Source: Algirhabdus cladophorae (lineage in GTDB: Bacteria; Pseudomonadota; Alphaproteobacteria; Rhodobacterales; Rhodobacteraceae). From it: 64,000 nucleotides of DNA. The notes under the pieces were generated by a model that worked only from the letters and a program-made list of their open reading frames with translations, did not search any database and was not told the DNA's origin. Positions 17,569 to 27,073 of this stretch are shown piece after piece. How positions within the stretch are numbered: position 1 is the first letter of the stretch; each line of letters opens with the position of its first letter. The position numbers and the translations under genes were made by a program. The DNA is taken from the NCBI RefSeq assembly GCF_044772865.1, contig NZ_CP173029.1, forward strand, positions 3,472,001 to 3,536,000, written 5' to 3'.

Positions 17569-18358
17569 ACCCAGCCCATTTCCGCTGCCTCGCGTTGTTG
17601 CGGTTGTTAATCAAAAGGGTGGTGTTGGGAAAACTACGACCACTATCAACCTTGCTGCGGCGTTGGGGTCACTGGGGTTGAAGGTCTTGATTGTAGATAT
17701 TGACCCGCAAGGCAATGCATCGACGGGCGTTGGTATAGATGACCGAGACTTCACGATCTATGATGTGCTATTGGATGAGGCCTCGTTGAAAGAGACGGTG
17801 AAAGAGACAGAGTTCGAGAATCTTTGGATCATTCCGACCACAACAGATCTCAGTTCAGCAGATATCGAGTTGGTGGCTAATGAAAAACGGTCCTTTTTAT
17901 TGAACGACAGCTTGCGAAACGTTGAAATGTCCGAGTTTGGGTTTGACGTCGTGTTGATCGATTGCCCGCCGTCTCTCAATCTGCTGACCGTGAATGCATT
18001 GATTGCATCAGACAGCTTGATCATTCCTCTACAGGCGGAATTCTTTGCCTTGGAAGGCCTATCGCAGCTTATGATGACAGTTCGAGATATCCGGAGCACT
18101 GCGAATAAAGATCTAAGAATTGATGGCGTGTTGCTGACGATGTTCGACGTTCGTAATAACTTGTCTCAGCAGGTTGAGGCGGATGCACGGGACAATCTTG
18201 GCGATCTCGTTTTTGATACCAAGATCCCACGGAATATACGACTGAGTGAAGCGCCATCCTTTGCAATGCCCATCAATCAATATGATCCCAAGTCTAAAGG
18301 TGGTCTCGCGTATGATCAGCTTGCGAGAGAAGTATCAATCCTGTGGAGGACACAATAA
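17561..18358 (+). CDS. parA: Chromosome-partitioning ATPase ParA (Soj)
   Basis: ParA is the DNA-binding Walker ATPase that moves ParB-parS complexes to segregate new origins. The 265-residue protein has the deviant Walker A motif QKGGVGKTTT at residues 18-27 with the signature lysine, DIDPQGNASTGVG, Walker B-like VVLIDCPPSLN near residue 128, and ALEGLSQL. There is no N-terminal helix-turn-helix, so it is the short chromosomal type. It overlaps rsmG by 8 bp and is immediately followed by parB. Confidence 0.96.
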   Translation: MPKPSPFPLPRVVAVVNQKGGVGKTTTTINLAAALGSLGLKVLIVDIDPQGNASTGVGIDDRDFTIYDVLLDEASLKETVKETEFENLWIIPTTTDLSSADIELVANEKRSFLLNDSLRNVEMSEFGFDVVLIDCPPSLNLLTVNALIASDSLIIPLQAEFFALEGLSQLMMTVRDIRSTANKDLRIDGVLLTMFDVRNNLSQQVEADARDNLGDLVFDTKIPRNIRLSEAPSFAMPINQYDPKSKGGLAYDQLAREVSILWRTQ

Positions 18359-19252
18359 ATGTCAAAAAAGCCAAATAAAACCAGAGGGTTAGGTCGTGGA
18401 CTGTCTGCATTGATGGCAGATGTTGAACCTCAGAGCGAAACAACGCAACAGTCCGCCAGCGCTGGTGCAAAACAAGTCGATATAGATCTTGTAACTCCCA
18501 ACCCGGATCAGCCAAGACGGGATTTCAGTGCCGAAGAACTCGAAGAATTGGCTCAATCGATCCAAGCCCATGGTGTCATTCAACCACTCATCGTCCGGCC
18601 TGCGAAATCCAAATCGGGTATGTATGAAATTGTTGCTGGGGAACGGCGTTGGCGCGCATCACAGATCGCCAGTTTACACCAGGTGCCCGTTTTGGTTCGG
18701 GAGTACAGTGACCGAGATATTCTTGAGATTGCGATCATTGAGAACGTGCAAAGGCAGGATCTTAACCCTCTTGAGGAAGCAATGGCTTACGATCAGCTGG
18801 TTCAAACCTTTGGTCATACCCAACAGGAATTGGCAACGGCGATGGGAAAAAGCCGAAGCTATGTCGCCAATTTATTGCGTTTGGTCACGTTGCCTGATGT
18901 CGTAAAAGAGTATCTTAGATCAGGACAACTGACCGCGGGCCATGCGCGGGCGTTGATCACGGCGGATGATCCAATCAGCCTTGCCCATCAGATTGTGAAA
19001 GGTGGCTTGTCAGTCCGGCAGGCAGAAAGTCTGGCCAAAGCGAAAAAGCCATCAAAGACTAACCCGTCTGCTGGACAAACGCGGCGGCAGAAAGATGCAG
19101 ACACTAAGGTTTTGGAAGATGAACTAACCGCACAACTGGGAATGCGTGTTGTTATTGATCATAGTGAAAATGCAGAAAATGGAAAAATAACAATTAGTTA
19201 CAAAAGCTTAGAAGGTTTAGACGACCTTTGCAGGCTTCTTGCAGGGAATTAG
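18359..19252 (+). CDS. parB: Chromosome-partitioning protein ParB (Spo0J)
   Basis: ParB is the CTP-dependent clamp that loads at parS. The 297-residue product begins with RGLGRGLSALM, the ParA-interaction motif, followed by the ParB/Srx nuclease-like CTP-binding domain with QPRRDFSAEELEELAQSI, IVAGERRWRAS, and IIENVQRQDLNPLEEA, then the helix-turn-helix (GKSRSYVANLLRLVTLP) near residues 160-180, and a C-terminal dimerisation domain. It starts one base after parA and converges on hemW with a four-base stop overlap (TTAG). Confidence 0.97.
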   Translation: MSKKPNKTRGLGRGLSALMADVEPQSETTQQSASAGAKQVDIDLVTPNPDQPRRDFSAEELEELAQSIQAHGVIQPLIVRPAKSKSGMYEIVAGERRWRASQIASLHQVPVLVREYSDRDILEIAIIENVQRQDLNPLEEAMAYDQLVQTFGHTQQELATAMGKSRSYVANLLRLVTLPDVVKEYLRSGQLTAGHARALITADDPISLAHQIVKGGLSVRQAESLAKAKKPSKTNPSAGQTRRQKDADTKVLEDELTAQLGMRVVIDHSENAENGKITISYKSLEGLDDLCRLLAGN

Positions 19253-20412
19253 GTAGCATCGGTATCCAGAATTGATCTGAGGATGTAATTCAATACTGGG
19301 CGACCTTCTTGGGTTGCACAGATCCGTGATCCTTGTTTGTCGATGAGCCCTAATACTTGAAGCTCGTTTAACTTTTGTGCGTTGAGAACAGTCTCCTGAT
19401 CGGACCGAAAGTCTTTTGTATCGATCCCATCCTTCAATCTCAGCCCCATCAAAGCGCGCTCTTGGTCAGCTTCAAAATTTGTCAGGCAAGTTGTGCTATG
19501 TGTTAATGTATCCGCATCCAGAGCAGCCTTAAGCCACAGCTGGGGGGCCAGAATAGTCTCAGTCGCAACCTTTTGTTGGGAAATTGTCAGACGGCCATGT
19601 GCGCCAGGTCCGATACCAACGTAGTCCCCATAGCGCCAATAGGTCAGATTATGGCGACTTTCGTGGCCCTTCTTAGCATGATTGGAAACTTCATAGGCCA
19701 TCAGATCCCTTGCACCGCAACGGTCTTGTACCAATTCATACATGTCAGCGCCCAGATCTTCGTTTGGCAGGCCTGACAGTTTCCCAATTGCGTAGCGGTC
19801 ACCAAACGCAGTATTCGGCTCGATTGTCAGTTGATAGAGAGAGATGTGGCCGGAAGTCAGTTCAAGTGCCCGGTCTAGCTCATGGGACCAGGCACCCAGT
19901 GTTTGGTCTTGGCGGCCGTAGATTAGATCAAAACTGACCCTATCAAATTCGGCATTGGCGATATCCAGTGCTGTTAGGGCCTCATCTACAGTATGCAATC
20001 TACCAAGGCGCTTCAGATCAGCGTCCACGAGGGACTGTACACCGAGGGAAACACGGTTAATTCCCGCCAGCCGAAAGTCTGTGAACTTTTGAGCTTCAAC
20101 AGAAGATGGATTGGCCTCAAGCGTAATCTCGACATCGTTAGAAAATCCCCAAAGAGAATTTGCCTTTGCCAACACAGCCTCAACCGTTTTGGGACGCATT
20201 AAACTTGGCGTACCACCGCCAAAGAATATTGATGTGAGGGGTTCGTTGGGCGAAACGCGATAGGCGCGCTCCAACTCCAGCAAATAGGCTTGTGTCCATG
20301 CATCGTGGTCGATGGATTTTTCAACGAAGGAATTGAAGTCGCAGTAAGGGCATTTAGCCTCGCAATAAGGCCAGTGTACATACAGTCCGAAACCCGCTTC
20401 TTCGCTGTGCAT
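19249..20412 (-). CDS. hemW: Radical SAM heme chaperone HemW (coproporphyrinogen oxidase-like)
   Basis: HemW is related to oxygen-independent coproporphyrinogen III oxidase (HemN) but acts in heme delivery in characterised bacteria. The 387-residue protein has the radical SAM motif CEAKCPYCDFNS near residues 18-29, where the three Cys bind a 4Fe-4S cluster, FFGGGTPSLM, and GVQSLVDADLKRLGRLH. HemN itself is usually longer and has an extra N-terminal segment absent here, which favours HemW. I chose ATG 20412, one base after the rdgB stop; the TTG at 20421 is an alternative. Confidence 0.9.
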   Translation of the reverse strand: MHSEEAGFGLYVHWPYCEAKCPYCDFNSFVEKSIDHDAWTQAYLLELERAYRVSPNEPLTSIFFGGGTPSLMRPKTVEAVLAKANSLWGFSNDVEITLEANPSSVEAQKFTDFRLAGINRVSLGVQSLVDADLKRLGRLHTVDEALTALDIANAEFDRVSFDLIYGRQDQTLGAWSHELDRALELTSGHISLYQLTIEPNTAFGDRYAIGKLSGLPNEDLGADMYELVQDRCGARDLMAYEVSNHAKKGHESRHNLTYWRYGDYVGIGPGAHGRLTISQQKVATETILAPQLWLKAALDADTLTHSTTCLTNFEADQERALMGLRLKDGIDTKDFRSDQETVLNAQKLNELQVLGLIDKQGSRICATQEGRPVLNYILRSILDTDAT

Positions 20413-20413
20413 C

Positions 20414-21022
20414 TCAGGCAAAGCAGTTTGCTAACATTTTTTGGAAGGCGTCAGCGCGATGACTAATGCTATGTTTAAGGTCCGGATCCATTTCGCCAAA
20501 CGTAATGTCGTGGCCTTCGGGGATGAAAATTGGATCGAAACCAAAGCCCAGCTCACCACGCATTGGCCAAGTGAGGTGGCCATCGACCTTGCCCTCAAAA
20601 ACCTCGTCGTGGCCATCGGGCCACGCAACACATAACACACAACGAAAGGAGGCCGTGCGCGGTCTTGCAGCGTCCTTTGCTTCCAGTTGATCCCAAACCT
20701 TTTTCATGGCCATTGGAAAGTCACGGCCATTTGGCGTCTCGGCCCAATCGGCTGTGTAAACCCCTGGGGCACCATCCAAACCATCTACAGTTATGCCGCT
20801 GTCATCGGACAAGGCAGGCAAACCCGTGGCTGAGGCTGCGAAATGGGCCTTGATCCGAGCATTGCCCGCAAAGGTGGTTTCCGTCTCATCCGGTTCGGTC
20901 AAACCAAAGTCCGCAGCACTTTTTACAGCTATTCCTAAAGGCTCAACCAGTTTTGCGATCTCTCTTAACTTGCCTTGATTGTGCGAGGCCAAGACAAGTT
21001 CCTTTTCAGTCAGTTTACGCAT
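20414..21022 (-). CDS. rdgB: RdgB/HAM1 family non-canonical purine NTP pyrophosphatase
   Basis: This enzyme removes dITP, XTP and ITP from the nucleotide pool. The 202-residue product shows LVLASHNQGKLREIAKL at the N-terminus, ETETTFAGNARIKAHFAA, ALSDDSGITVDGLDGAPGVY with catalytic acidic residues, and the C-terminal signature GFGFDPIFIPEGHDITFGEM. I chose ATG 21022, which overlaps the rph stop region by 8 bp; the upstream in-frame sequence lies inside rph. The rph-rdgB-hemW order is common in alphaproteobacteria. Confidence 0.96.
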   Translation of the reverse strand: MRKLTEKELVLASHNQGKLREIAKLVEPLGIAVKSAADFGLTEPDETETTFAGNARIKAHFAASATGLPALSDDSGITVDGLDGAPGVYTADWAETPNGRDFPMAMKKVWDQLEAKDAARPRTASFRCVLCVAWPDGHDEVFEGKVDGHLTWPMRGELGFGFDPIFIPEGHDITFGEMDPDLKHSISHRADAFQKMLANCFA

Positions 21023-21731
21023 TTGCCACGGCAGCGTTTTGGGCGGCCACCAGCTCAGCAATGCCTTTGTCAGCCAAAGCCATTAGCTCGTCCATTTGAC
21101 CGCGGCTAAAGACGGACCCTTCGGCAGACATTTGGATTTCAATCAATGCACCGTCGCTATTCATGACAAAATTACCGTCAACACCAGCATCGCTATCCTC
21201 AGGATAATCCAGGTCCAAGACAGGCTGACCTGCATAGATCCCACAGCTGACAGCGGCAACGTTGGACAGCAATGGATCAGAGGTGATGTCGCCCGCCTTG
21301 ATCAGTTTTTGAGTGGCCAATTTAAGCGCGACCCATCCGCCTGTGATCGACGCACAGCGCGTTCCGCCATCAGCCTGAATAACGTCGCAATCGATCGTTA
21401 TTTGACGTTCACCCAAGGCAACACGATCTACCCCGGCACGTAGGCTTCGGCCGATCAGACGTTGGATTTCTTGCGTGCGTCCCGATTGACCGCGTTTTGC
21501 TTCACGGTTCATCCGCGTGTTTGTAGCACGTGGTAGCATCCCGTATTCGGCGGTGACCCAGCCCAATCCGCTATTGCGCAGAAATGACGGTACACGTTCC
21601 TCTAGAGTCGCGGTGCACAAAACATGCGTTTCGCCCATCTTGATCAAGCACGATCCTTCTGCATGTTTGCTGTAGTTTACCAAAATTTCGACGGGGCGTA
21701 GTTCATCTAGGGCACGAGAGGAGGGGCGCAT
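21015..21731 (-). CDS. rph: Ribonuclease PH
   Basis: RNase PH is a phosphorolytic 3'-5' exoribonuclease that trims tRNA 3' ends. The 238-residue product has MRPSSRALDELRPVEI at the N-terminus, TATLEERVPSFLRNSGLGWVTAEYGMLPR, the phosphate-binding RGQSGRTQEIQRLIGRSLRA near residue 84-103, and DCDVIQADGGTR with the metal-binding Asp. I chose ATG 21731 because AAGGA lies six bases upstream; the ATG at 21737 abuts that site. It is the first gene of rph-rdgB-hemW and divergent from hrcA. Confidence 0.96.
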   Translation of the reverse strand: MRPSSRALDELRPVEILVNYSKHAEGSCLIKMGETHVLCTATLEERVPSFLRNSGLGWVTAEYGMLPRATNTRMNREAKRGQSGRTQEIQRLIGRSLRAGVDRVALGERQITIDCDVIQADGGTRCASITGGWVALKLATQKLIKAGDITSDPLLSNVAAVSCGIYAGQPVLDLDYPEDSDAGVDGNFVMNSDGALIEIQMSAEGSVFSRGQMDELMALADKGIAELVAAQNAAVANA

Positions 21732-21808
21732 GATCATTCCTTTTTACACAACATAGTCAGATAGTCCCCCGCGCGGTCAAAGTGCAACCCTTATGCACCC
21801 AATGGCCC

Positions 21809-21838
21809 CTTGAACCTATCGTGCGATCCTTCCTATAT
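21809..21838 (+). promoter_or_regulatory. Heat-shock (RpoH-type) promoter of hrcA-grpE
   Basis: CTTG at 21809-21812 and CTATAT at 21833-21838 are separated by 20 bp, the same arrangement as upstream of hslVU and hslO. Read as a sigma-70 site it is TTGAAC-N18-TATATT. The predicted start near 21845 leaves almost no leader before ATG 21849. I found no CIRCE inverted repeat (TTAGCACTC and its complement) in this gap. Confidence 0.5.
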
Positions 21839-21848
21839 TCCGCAGGTC

Positions 21849-22919
21849 ATGCCAATAGAGTCACCAAAATTCGAGGATATGAGCGCGCGGTCTCGCGAGG
21901 TGTTTCAACGCCTTGTGGAAGGATACATCGAAAGTGGTGATCCGGTTGGTTCCCGGACTTTGACGCGTGCGCTTTCCGAGTCTGTCAGCCCGGCAACAAT
22001 TCGCAATGTCATGCAGGACCTTGAACACATGGGGCTTCTTGATAGCCCCCATACCTCTGCTGGACGGATACCGACCCAGTTGGGGCTACGAATGTTCGTG
22101 GATGGATTGTTAGAAGTTTCCGATCTTGGAAAAAGTGACCAGCGCAAACTTGACAGTATGGTCACCTCGAACACGCAGGAACTTCCGTCCGCTTTGGACC
22201 GTATCGGATCTGCTTTGTCTGGTGTGACCCAAGGGGCGAGCCTTGTTCTGACGCCAAAACAAGAAGCACCGGTCAAGCATATTGAATTCGTATCCCTTGC
22301 ACCTGACCGTGCGTTGGTTGTTTTGGTTTTCGCCAATGGCCAAGTGGAGAATCGAGTTTTTCATCCGCCCATAGGCCAAACCCCGTCTTCGCTGCGAGAG
22401 GCTGCTAATTTCTTGAACTCTTTTGCAGAGGGCCGCACCCTAACGGAACTTTCTGGGATTATCGCGCAGGAGATAGCGACCCATCGGCAAACTCTGGATG
22501 ATTTGGCTAAGGCATGTGTGGAAAGCGGTATCGCGATTTGGGAAAACGAAGGTGAACGGCATGAACGTCTCATCGTGCGAGGACGGTCGAATCTGTTAGA
22601 TCAAGACGCCAGTGCGGAGGATCTTGATCGGATCAAATCCCTGTTTGATGACCTCGAACGCAAGCGTGACATCGCAGATTTCCTTGAATTAGCCGAGCAA
22701 GGCGAAGGTGTGCGCATTTTTATTGGTTCTGAAAACAAACTCTTTTCACTTTCGGGTTCCTCTTTGGTGGTTTCTCCTTATATGAACTCTGATCGAAAGA
22801 TAATTGGGGTCGTCGGTGTGATCGGCCCCACCCGACTGAATTATGGACGTATCGTCCCTATTGTGGATTACACAGCCCAATTGGTGGGTAAGGTGATCTC
22901 TGACCGTGATGAGAGGTAA
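21849..22919 (+). CDS. hrcA: Heat-inducible transcription repressor HrcA
   Basis: HrcA represses chaperone operons by binding CIRCE operators, with GroE modulating its activity. The 356-residue protein has the N-terminal winged helix RSREVFQRLVEGYIESGDPVGSRTL and SPATIRNVMQDLEHMGLL, followed by SAGRIPTQLGLRMFVDGLL and the GAF-like C-terminal domain. The start is uncertain: ATG 21849 is used here, but ATG 21879 (MSARSREVF) would match the short N-terminus of Bacillus HrcA and leave a more normal leader. It lies 2 bp upstream of grpE. Confidence 0.92.
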   Translation: MPIESPKFEDMSARSREVFQRLVEGYIESGDPVGSRTLTRALSESVSPATIRNVMQDLEHMGLLDSPHTSAGRIPTQLGLRMFVDGLLEVSDLGKSDQRKLDSMVTSNTQELPSALDRIGSALSGVTQGASLVLTPKQEAPVKHIEFVSLAPDRALVVLVFANGQVENRVFHPPIGQTPSSLREAANFLNSFAEGRTLTELSGIIAQEIATHRQTLDDLAKACVESGIAIWENEGERHERLIVRGRSNLLDQDASAEDLDRIKSLFDDLERKRDIADFLELAEQGEGVRIFIGSENKLFSLSGSSLVVSPYMNSDRKIIGVVGVIGPTRLNYGRIVPIVDYTAQLVGKVISDRDER

Positions 22920-22921
22920 AA

Positions 22922-23485
22922 ATGGCTGATCGTAAAGGCGAACCGGAATTTCTGGACGATCTTGTGGATATCGAGGCAGAACTCGACGAAGAGCAAGACG
23001 TTGATTTCTCGGAAGAGGAACTGGAATTGGATGAATTGCGTGCTGAACGTGATGATCTCAAGGATAAGTTCATGCGCGCCCTTGCTGATGCAGAAAACGC
23101 GCGCAAGCGGTCTGACCGCGACCGTCGTGAGGCCGAAAACTATGGTGGCTCGAAACTGGCCCGCGACCTGCTGTCTGTTTACGACAACATGAAACGCGCC
23201 ATGGATACAGCCACGGACGAACAGCGCGCGGTATCGTCAGCCTTGATCGAAGGAATCGAATTGACCATGCGCGAATTGCTAAGTGTCTATGGCAAACACG
23301 GTATCAAAGTCATCGCGCCGGCTGTTGGGGATAAATTCGATCCCAATCAACATGAGGCAATGTTTGAGGCCCCTGTTCCAAACACATCGGCAGGTGATAT
23401 CATTCAGGTGATGGCTGAAGGGTTTTTGTTGCACGACCGATTGCTGCGTGCGGCCCAAGTTGGCGTATCGTCCAACCCCGGTTAA
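22922..23485 (+). CDS. grpE: Nucleotide exchange factor GrpE
   Basis: GrpE releases ADP from DnaK to recycle the Hsp70 chaperone. The 187-residue product has a very acidic N-terminal tail, a long helical segment LRAERDDLKDKFMRALADAENARKRSDRDR (coiled-coil dimerisation, about residues 40-70), and the C-terminal beta domain with FDPNQHEAMFE and DIIQVMAEGFLLHDRLLRAAQV, the GrpE signature. It follows hrcA by 2 bp in one operon; dnaK and dnaJ are not in the window. The gene converges on mutS with a TTAA stop overlap. Confidence 0.97.
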   Translation: MADRKGEPEFLDDLVDIEAELDEEQDVDFSEEELELDELRAERDDLKDKFMRALADAENARKRSDRDRREAENYGGSKLARDLLSVYDNMKRAMDTATDEQRAVSSALIEGIELTMRELLSVYGKHGIKVIAPAVGDKFDPNQHEAMFEAPVPNTSAGDIIQVMAEGFLLHDRLLRAAQVGVSSNPG

Positions 23486-26121
23486 GGGCGTCTAAGCTGC
23501 TTCAGCTCATACAAAAGATCAAGCGCTTCTTTCGCAGTTAAGTCATCTGGATAGATGTCATCGAGGCGCTTTTCGATCTCACTTTCTTGTACAGGTTTAG
23601 GCGTGGGCGCAGGTGTGGCAGAAAACAGTGGTAGATCATCAATCAGCTGGTTTGGTTTAACGCCGCCTTCGCGCTCGCCTTTTTCCAAAACTTCCAAAAC
23701 ATCGCGGGCCCGATTTACAACTGCTGTTGGCAGACCTGCCAATTGTGCGACTTGCACACCGTAGGATCTGTCTGCCGCGCCTTTTCGAACCTCGTGCAAA
23801 AAGATAACTTCCCCGTCCCATTCTTTGACGGCTACTGTCGCATTATCAACGCGCTCTAGCTTATCGGATAAACCCGTCATCTCGTGGTAGTGGGTTGCAA
23901 ACAGTCCCCGACATCTGTTGACGTCGTGCAAATGTTCCAAAGTGGCCCACGCAATCGAAAGACCATCGTATGTTGCAGTTCCGCGGCCTATTTCGTCTAA
24001 AATTACTAGGGCTCGTTCATCTGCTTGGTTCAGGATCGCAGCGGTTTCCACCATTTCAACCATGAAAGTCGATCGCCCCTGCGCCAGATCATCTGATGCA
24101 CCGACCCGAGAGAAAAGTTGGGACACTACGCCAATAGTGGCTGCGTCCGCAGGGACAAACATGCCAGCTTGCGCCAAAATAGCAATCAATGCGTTTTGCC
24201 GGAGGTATGTAGATTTACCGGCCATGTTTGGACCCGTTAGCAACCAGATATCACCGTCTTTACCATTAGCGGACAGCATACAGTCATTGGCGATAAATTG
24301 GGTCTTTCCTTGTTTCGACAAAGCAATTTCAACAACTGGATGGCGTCCACCTTTGATGTCAAAACTCGTGTCGGGCTTTAGGACGGGTTTGCACCAATTT
24401 TGTTCTGCAGATACCTCAGCTACAGCGCAAAAAACATCCATCTCAGCCAAGGTGTTTGCAACATTGCTGAGGGCGTCATAATTTTCCAAAACAGAGTCTT
24501 TTAAGGCTGTATAGTGCCGCAACTCGCTTTCGATCGCGGATCCACCAGCATTCAGGATTTTGGTTTCTAGCTCAGAAAGCTCAACCGTTGTAAAGCGCAC
24601 AGCATTGGCGGTGGTTTGCCGATGAATAAACGTGTTGGACAGCGGTGCAGATAGCATTTTTTCTGCATGCAGCGCGGTCGTTTCAATAAAGTAACCTAGC
24701 ACGTTGTTGTGCTTTATCTTTAATGCAGCGACTTCAGTCAGTTTTGCATAGTCGGATTGTAATCCTGCGATAACTGTTTTTCCGTCATCCCGTAGCTTTC
24801 GAAACTCATCCAACGCTGGGTCAAATCCGGACCGGATGAAACCACCGTCGCGGGCGAGTAAAGGAACCTCATCGTCCAGCGTCGTCTCTAATTGGTTCAG
24901 AATGGTTTGATGACCCACCAAGGCATCCCGCAGCAACTTGGTATCTTGAGGAAAATCAACATCCTTAGTTACATCAAATATCTGTTGGGCGCCGTTTAAC
25001 CCTGATTGCAGCGCTTTAAGGTCACGTGGGCCACCACGGTCCAAAGACAGGCGCGACAGTGCACGTGTCATATCTGAAATTTGTTTAAGGATGACACGAA
25101 TATCCTCGGATAAAATGGGCGTGCCGGCTATAGTCGAAACAGTGTCTAACCTACCCTGAATCTGATCTAAATCACGGGATGGTGCAGAGATGCGTTGGGC
25201 AAACAATCGCGCACCTCCGGCGGTGACTGTGCGATCAATAGCATGCAGTAGGCTGCCACTTTTTGAACCATTCAAGCTTGTGGTGATCTCAAGGTTCTTC
25301 CGTGTCGCTGGGTCGATCTGCATTACTTGCGATAAGTCAAAGCGGCGCGGCACCTTCAAAAGAGGAAGCTTCCCTTTTTGAGTAATGTCCAGATAGGCCA
25401 GCAGTGCGCCAATGCTGGCCATCTCGACGCTAGAAAACTCACCGAAACCGTCCAACGTTGCCACGCCGTACACGGATTGGATGCGCTGGGTAGCAGCAGT
25501 ACTATCAAAGCTTGCACCGGATAGCGGGCTGAAGTTTAGACCAGCCAATTCAGGCGTGGATAAAAACATCTCTTCTTGTTTTTGGGATATAACAATCTCG
25601 GAAGGGTTTAGTCGTGCTAGCTCATGCAGTAGGTTTTGCTCGGTGCAGGGAATGACGGACACATCGCCGGTCGAGATGTCGACCCAAGCAATTGCGCCAG
25701 CCTCACGAATACATGCATAGGATGCCAAAAAATTGTGTTCTCGTGCATTTAGCAAAGCATCTTCGGTCAATGTGCCGGGCGTGACCAAACGCACAACATC
25801 CCGCTTAACAACGGCTTTCCCTCCGCGTTTTTTCGCCTCGGCGGGGCTTTCCATTTGCTCGGCTACGGCGACGCGGAACCCCTTTTTGATAAGCGCTTGT
25901 AGGTATGTCTCGGCGGCGTGGAACGGGACCCCACACATGGGTATTTCTTCGCCGTCATGTTTGCCGCGCTTTGTCAGGGCGATGTCCAACGCTGCTGCCG
26001 CCTGTGCTGCGTCGTCAAAGAACAATTCGTAGAAATCGCCCATCCGGTAGAACAGCAATGCGTCGGGATACTGTTCTTTGATGCCCAAGTACTGGGCCAT
26101 CATCGGTGTTGTTCCGGACAC
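23482..26121 (-). CDS. mutS: DNA mismatch repair protein MutS
   Basis: MutS recognises base mismatches and small loops. The 879-residue protein has the mismatch-binding domain with YPDALLFYRMGDFYELFFDDA (contains the Phe-x-Glu wedge region, FYE, near residues 31-34), the connector, core and clamp domains, and a C-terminal ATPase with Walker A GPNMAGKSTYLRQ, Walker B LVILDEIGRGTATYDG, and FATHYHEM. The start used is a GTG (MSGTTPMMAQ); ATG 26103 is an internal alternative. The C-terminal end retains the helix-turn-helix dimerisation tail. It is transcribed alone, convergent with grpE. Confidence 0.97.
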   Translation of the reverse strand: MSGTTPMMAQYLGIKEQYPDALLFYRMGDFYELFFDDAAQAAAALDIALTKRGKHDGEEIPMCGVPFHAAETYLQALIKKGFRVAVAEQMESPAEAKKRGGKAVVKRDVVRLVTPGTLTEDALLNAREHNFLASYACIREAGAIAWVDISTGDVSVIPCTEQNLLHELARLNPSEIVISQKQEEMFLSTPELAGLNFSPLSGASFDSTAATQRIQSVYGVATLDGFGEFSSVEMASIGALLAYLDITQKGKLPLLKVPRRFDLSQVMQIDPATRKNLEITTSLNGSKSGSLLHAIDRTVTAGGARLFAQRISAPSRDLDQIQGRLDTVSTIAGTPILSEDIRVILKQISDMTRALSRLSLDRGGPRDLKALQSGLNGAQQIFDVTKDVDFPQDTKLLRDALVGHQTILNQLETTLDDEVPLLARDGGFIRSGFDPALDEFRKLRDDGKTVIAGLQSDYAKLTEVAALKIKHNNVLGYFIETTALHAEKMLSAPLSNTFIHRQTTANAVRFTTVELSELETKILNAGGSAIESELRHYTALKDSVLENYDALSNVANTLAEMDVFCAVAEVSAEQNWCKPVLKPDTSFDIKGGRHPVVEIALSKQGKTQFIANDCMLSANGKDGDIWLLTGPNMAGKSTYLRQNALIAILAQAGMFVPADAATIGVVSQLFSRVGASDDLAQGRSTFMVEMVETAAILNQADERALVILDEIGRGTATYDGLSIAWATLEHLHDVNRCRGLFATHYHEMTGLSDKLERVDNATVAVKEWDGEVIFLHEVRKGAADRSYGVQVAQLAGLPTAVVNRARDVLEVLEKGEREGGVKPNQLIDDLPLFSATPAPTPKPVQESEIEKRLDDIYPDDLTAKEALDLLYELKQLRRP

Positions 26122-26203
26122 GTCGCAGATCCCCCGTGAGTTTCATGTCGGTTGCAACAGAACCGTTCCGAATTGATACTGGGGCAAAGCAATGGGGGCA
26201 ACC

Positions 26204-27073
26204 ATGACTATCTATAACTTAGGTTCGATCAATCGCGACCTGATCTATCAAATGCAACGCTTGCCCCAAGCAGGCGAAACCATTGCAGCCCAAGAGTTCA
26301 TCGAAATGTTAGGGGGCAAAGGGTTGAATCAGTCCGTGGCGGCAACCCGTGCTGGCGCGGATTTGGTGCACATTGGTGCAATCGGAAAAGATGATCGTGA
26401 CATGCGCGAACGGCTTCAAAACCTAGGGTTGGACACATCTGCAATTGCCGGTGTCGATCATCCGACAGGGCACGCGATTGTTTCAGTGGATGAGGCTGGC
26501 GAAAATGCGATCGTTTTGTTGCAAGGGGCCAACGTGCAACAGGATCAAGACATGATAAAACAGAGCCTCAAGAATATCAAAGACAGTGATTTTCTGATGC
26601 TCCAAAATGAAACAAATTATCAGCTCCTCGCAGCTCAGATCGCATATGATGTGGGTGCTACGGTTGTCTATTCAGCAGCCCCTTTTTCTGCAACTGCGGT
26701 TGAAGCTGTGCTGCCCTTTGTAGATATCCTTGTAGTGAACACCGTTGAGAGACAACAATTGTCCGATGCGCTTGGCATTGGGGAATTCGACCTGCCAGTC
26801 TCAACTGCTATCATTACTAAGGGAGCAGAGGGCGCAGACTGGATAGATATCAAATCAAAAGTCAGCAAAGCGACACCAGCGATGAATGCGGAGGTCGTTG
26901 ATACCACGGGCGCAGGGGATACTTTTATCGGTTACGTGGTTTCTGGACTGGCCGAAGGATTACCGCCTGATGAAGCCATGCGTCTTGGGTCGGTGGCGGC
27001 TGCTATCATGGTATCGCGAAAGGGGACCGCATCAGCGATCCCCACACGAGCCGAAGTAGATGCGCGTCTTTAG
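26204..27073 (+). CDS. PfkB family carbohydrate kinase (ribokinase-like)
   Basis: A 289-residue sugar or nucleoside kinase of the ribokinase fold. The N-terminal NLGSINRDLIYQMQRLPQAGET and GGKGLNQSVAATRAGAD match PfkB signature 1 and the ribokinase substrate region; signature 2 is VDTTGAGDTFIGYVV near residue 232, where the Asp is the catalytic base. The best guess is ribokinase, but no ribose genes are nearby and the exact sugar is unknown. ATG 26204 has GGGGG upstream; ATG 26192 is in frame and possible. It converges on msrA with a TTAG stop overlap. Confidence 0.82.
   Translation: MTIYNLGSINRDLIYQMQRLPQAGETIAAQEFIEMLGGKGLNQSVAATRAGADLVHIGAIGKDDRDMRERLQNLGLDTSAIAGVDHPTGHAIVSVDEAGENAIVLLQGANVQQDQDMIKQSLKNIKDSDFLMLQNETNYQLLAAQIAYDVGATVVYSAAPFSATAVEAVLPFVDILVVNTVERQQLSDALGIGEFDLPVSTAIITKGAEGADWIDIKSKVSKATPAMNAEVVDTTGAGDTFIGYVVSGLAEGLPPDEAMRLGSVAAAIMVSRKGTASAIPTRAEVDARL

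Noticed and set aside
21738..21848. A CIRCE operator expected before hrcA
   Set aside because: Searched by eye for TTAGCACTC and its complement; not present.
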